This document shows, one piece after another, positions 6,201 through 6,973 of a stretch of 6,973 nucleotides of DNA. Every line of letters starts with the position of its first letter. Position 1 is the stretch's first letter. Below the pieces are notes generated by a model, which was not told the origin of the DNA, did no database searches, and saw only the letters and a program-made list of their open reading frames with translations. Made by a program: the position numbers and the translations under genes. Source of the stretch: Pseudomonadota bacterium (GTDB taxonomy: Bacteria > SAR324 > XYD2-FULL-50-16 > JAHJRI01); the NCBI GenBank assembly GCA_022360105.1, contig JAKSDL010000435.1, positions 1-6,973 on the forward strand. Direction: 5' to 3'.

Positions 6201-6973
6201 TTAGTTTTCCTTGCTTTTTTGCGCTTCCAAATGTTTGATTTTTGCCTGGCAGCTTTTTTCAGTCAATTCCTTCAACCGAGTGACTCTTTCCGCCAGCCAT
6301 TCCAATTGCTCCCTGGTGATATGAAACTCGTCCATATTATACCTGGAATCGATATAAGCATTTTTGAGCAGGATGAAGTTTTCTTTCTCCCATTCGGCGT
6401 TCTGGGGAAAAATCGTGATGAAAGCAGGATCCTGGGAAATCACCTGGGGATACAACTTTTTGAGATCATGTGATTTGGGTTTATAGTTGGTGTAGACAAG
6501 CAGGGTGGTCATAAAAAGTCGTTCTGTGACCTGATGAAGAAGAAATGAAGCCATCAACAATTTTTCTTTCTGATAAGCAAATTGATATTGTTCGAAAAAG
6601 TCATCTGCACTAGTGAACCATTTATCGAAATGAATGTTAGCCTCTTCCCATCTCAGCTCCGGGGATAATTCTTTTGCTTTTACGAGTTCAAAGAATTGGG
6701 AGTCATACAAAACAATCCCTTCCTGTTGAATATCCCGATAGAAGAAACGACCGCGTTGCAACTCTCTGTTGAGGGCATTGATGTCGATAACGATCAAGCT
6801 GGTCAACGTGCGCAGCCCAGGATGACTCCGTAGTTTGTCTTCGATTCGTCTCCATTTGGCGTGTCTTTGGGCCGCTTCATGAGCAGTGGTGACAATCAGC
6901 AGATCAAAATCACTTTTGTATTCGTAAAGAACTCCATCTTCGCCAACATAGCGATCTTCCACCCAGTCTCCCC
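6201..6973 (-). CDS. Nucleotidyltransferase (MNT) - HEPN fusion protein, N-terminus beyond window
   Basis: The frame is open through the right edge. Visible residues are numbered from the first full codon (256 in all). It begins GDWVEDRYVGEDG, and in this family that stretch directly follows the GSxxRG nucleotide-binding motif, which must lie just outside the window. SDFDLLIV supplies the metal-binding acidic pair D21 and D23 of the polymerase-beta type fold. The minimal nucleotidyltransferase domain continues to about residue 95 (EGIVLYDS). A helical HEPN domain follows from about 105 to 240, with KPKSHDLKKLY (H168) and AYIDSRYNMDEFH, which contains an R-x6-H pattern (R210, H217). Known MNT and HEPN proteins include toxin-antitoxin pairs in which MNT adenylylates a HEPN RNase; single-chain fusions are less well understood. 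The protein ends in a lysine-rich tail. The domain calls are firm; the biological role is open. Confidence 0.9.
   Translation of the reverse strand, partial: GDWVEDRYVGEDGVLYEYKSDFDLLIVTTAHEAAQRHAKWRRIEDKLRSHPGLRTLTSLIVIDINALNRELQRGRFFYRDIQQEGIVLYDSQFFELVKAKELSPELRWEEANIHFDKWFTSADDFFEQYQFAYQKEKLLMASFLLHQVTERLFMTTLLVYTNYKPKSHDLKKLYPQVISQDPAFITIFPQNAEWEKENFILLKNAYIDSRYNMDEFHITREQLEWLAERVTRLKELTEKSCQAKIKHLEAQKSKEN

Overview
The window looks like chromosomal DNA of a Gram-negative bacterium of moderate, somewhat AT-leaning composition. It shows ordinary Shine-Dalgarno use, a large hybrid sensor kinase, a scattered-type palindromic repeat and an MNT-HEPN protein. These genes are too widely distributed to fix a phylum. 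No phage, plasmid, insertion sequence, tRNA, rRNA or CRISPR signal was seen.

Layout, left to right. (1) Positions 2-1405, plus strand: the C-terminal 467 residues of a multidomain hybrid histidine kinase, cut by the left edge. (2) Positions 1496-2527, minus strand: ybaK (Cys-tRNA(Pro) deacylase family), followed 21 bases later by an unrecognised 177-residue protein, probably one operon. (3) Positions 2528-2858: divergent intergenic region with weak promoter candidates on both strands. (4) Positions 2859-4270, plus strand: a polytopic membrane protein, possibly a GT-C type glycosyltransferase, whose frame is broken at a T7 run. The last ~107 codons continue in the -1 frame. (5) Positions 4281-4387: a compact element of three consecutive hairpins between two convergent genes, resembling a dispersed palindromic repeat. 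(6) Positions 4398-5702, minus strand: malonyl-CoA decarboxylase with an excellent ribosome binding site. (7) Positions 5703-6200: about 500 bases without a credible gene, containing a 52-base CTCTTG hexamer microsatellite about 80 bases upstream of the decarboxylase start. (8) Positions 6201-6973, minus strand: a nucleotidyltransferase-HEPN fusion protein, cut by the right edge.

The genes do not form one pathway. They cover signalling, translation quality control, envelope or membrane glycosylation (inferred), malonyl-CoA turnover and an MNT/HEPN protein of the toxin-antitoxin-like class. I found no clearly new multi-gene system. The strongest points for follow-up are the U_UUU_UUU-type frame change in the membrane protein, the hexamer microsatellite in front of the decarboxylase gene, and the three-hairpin repeat.
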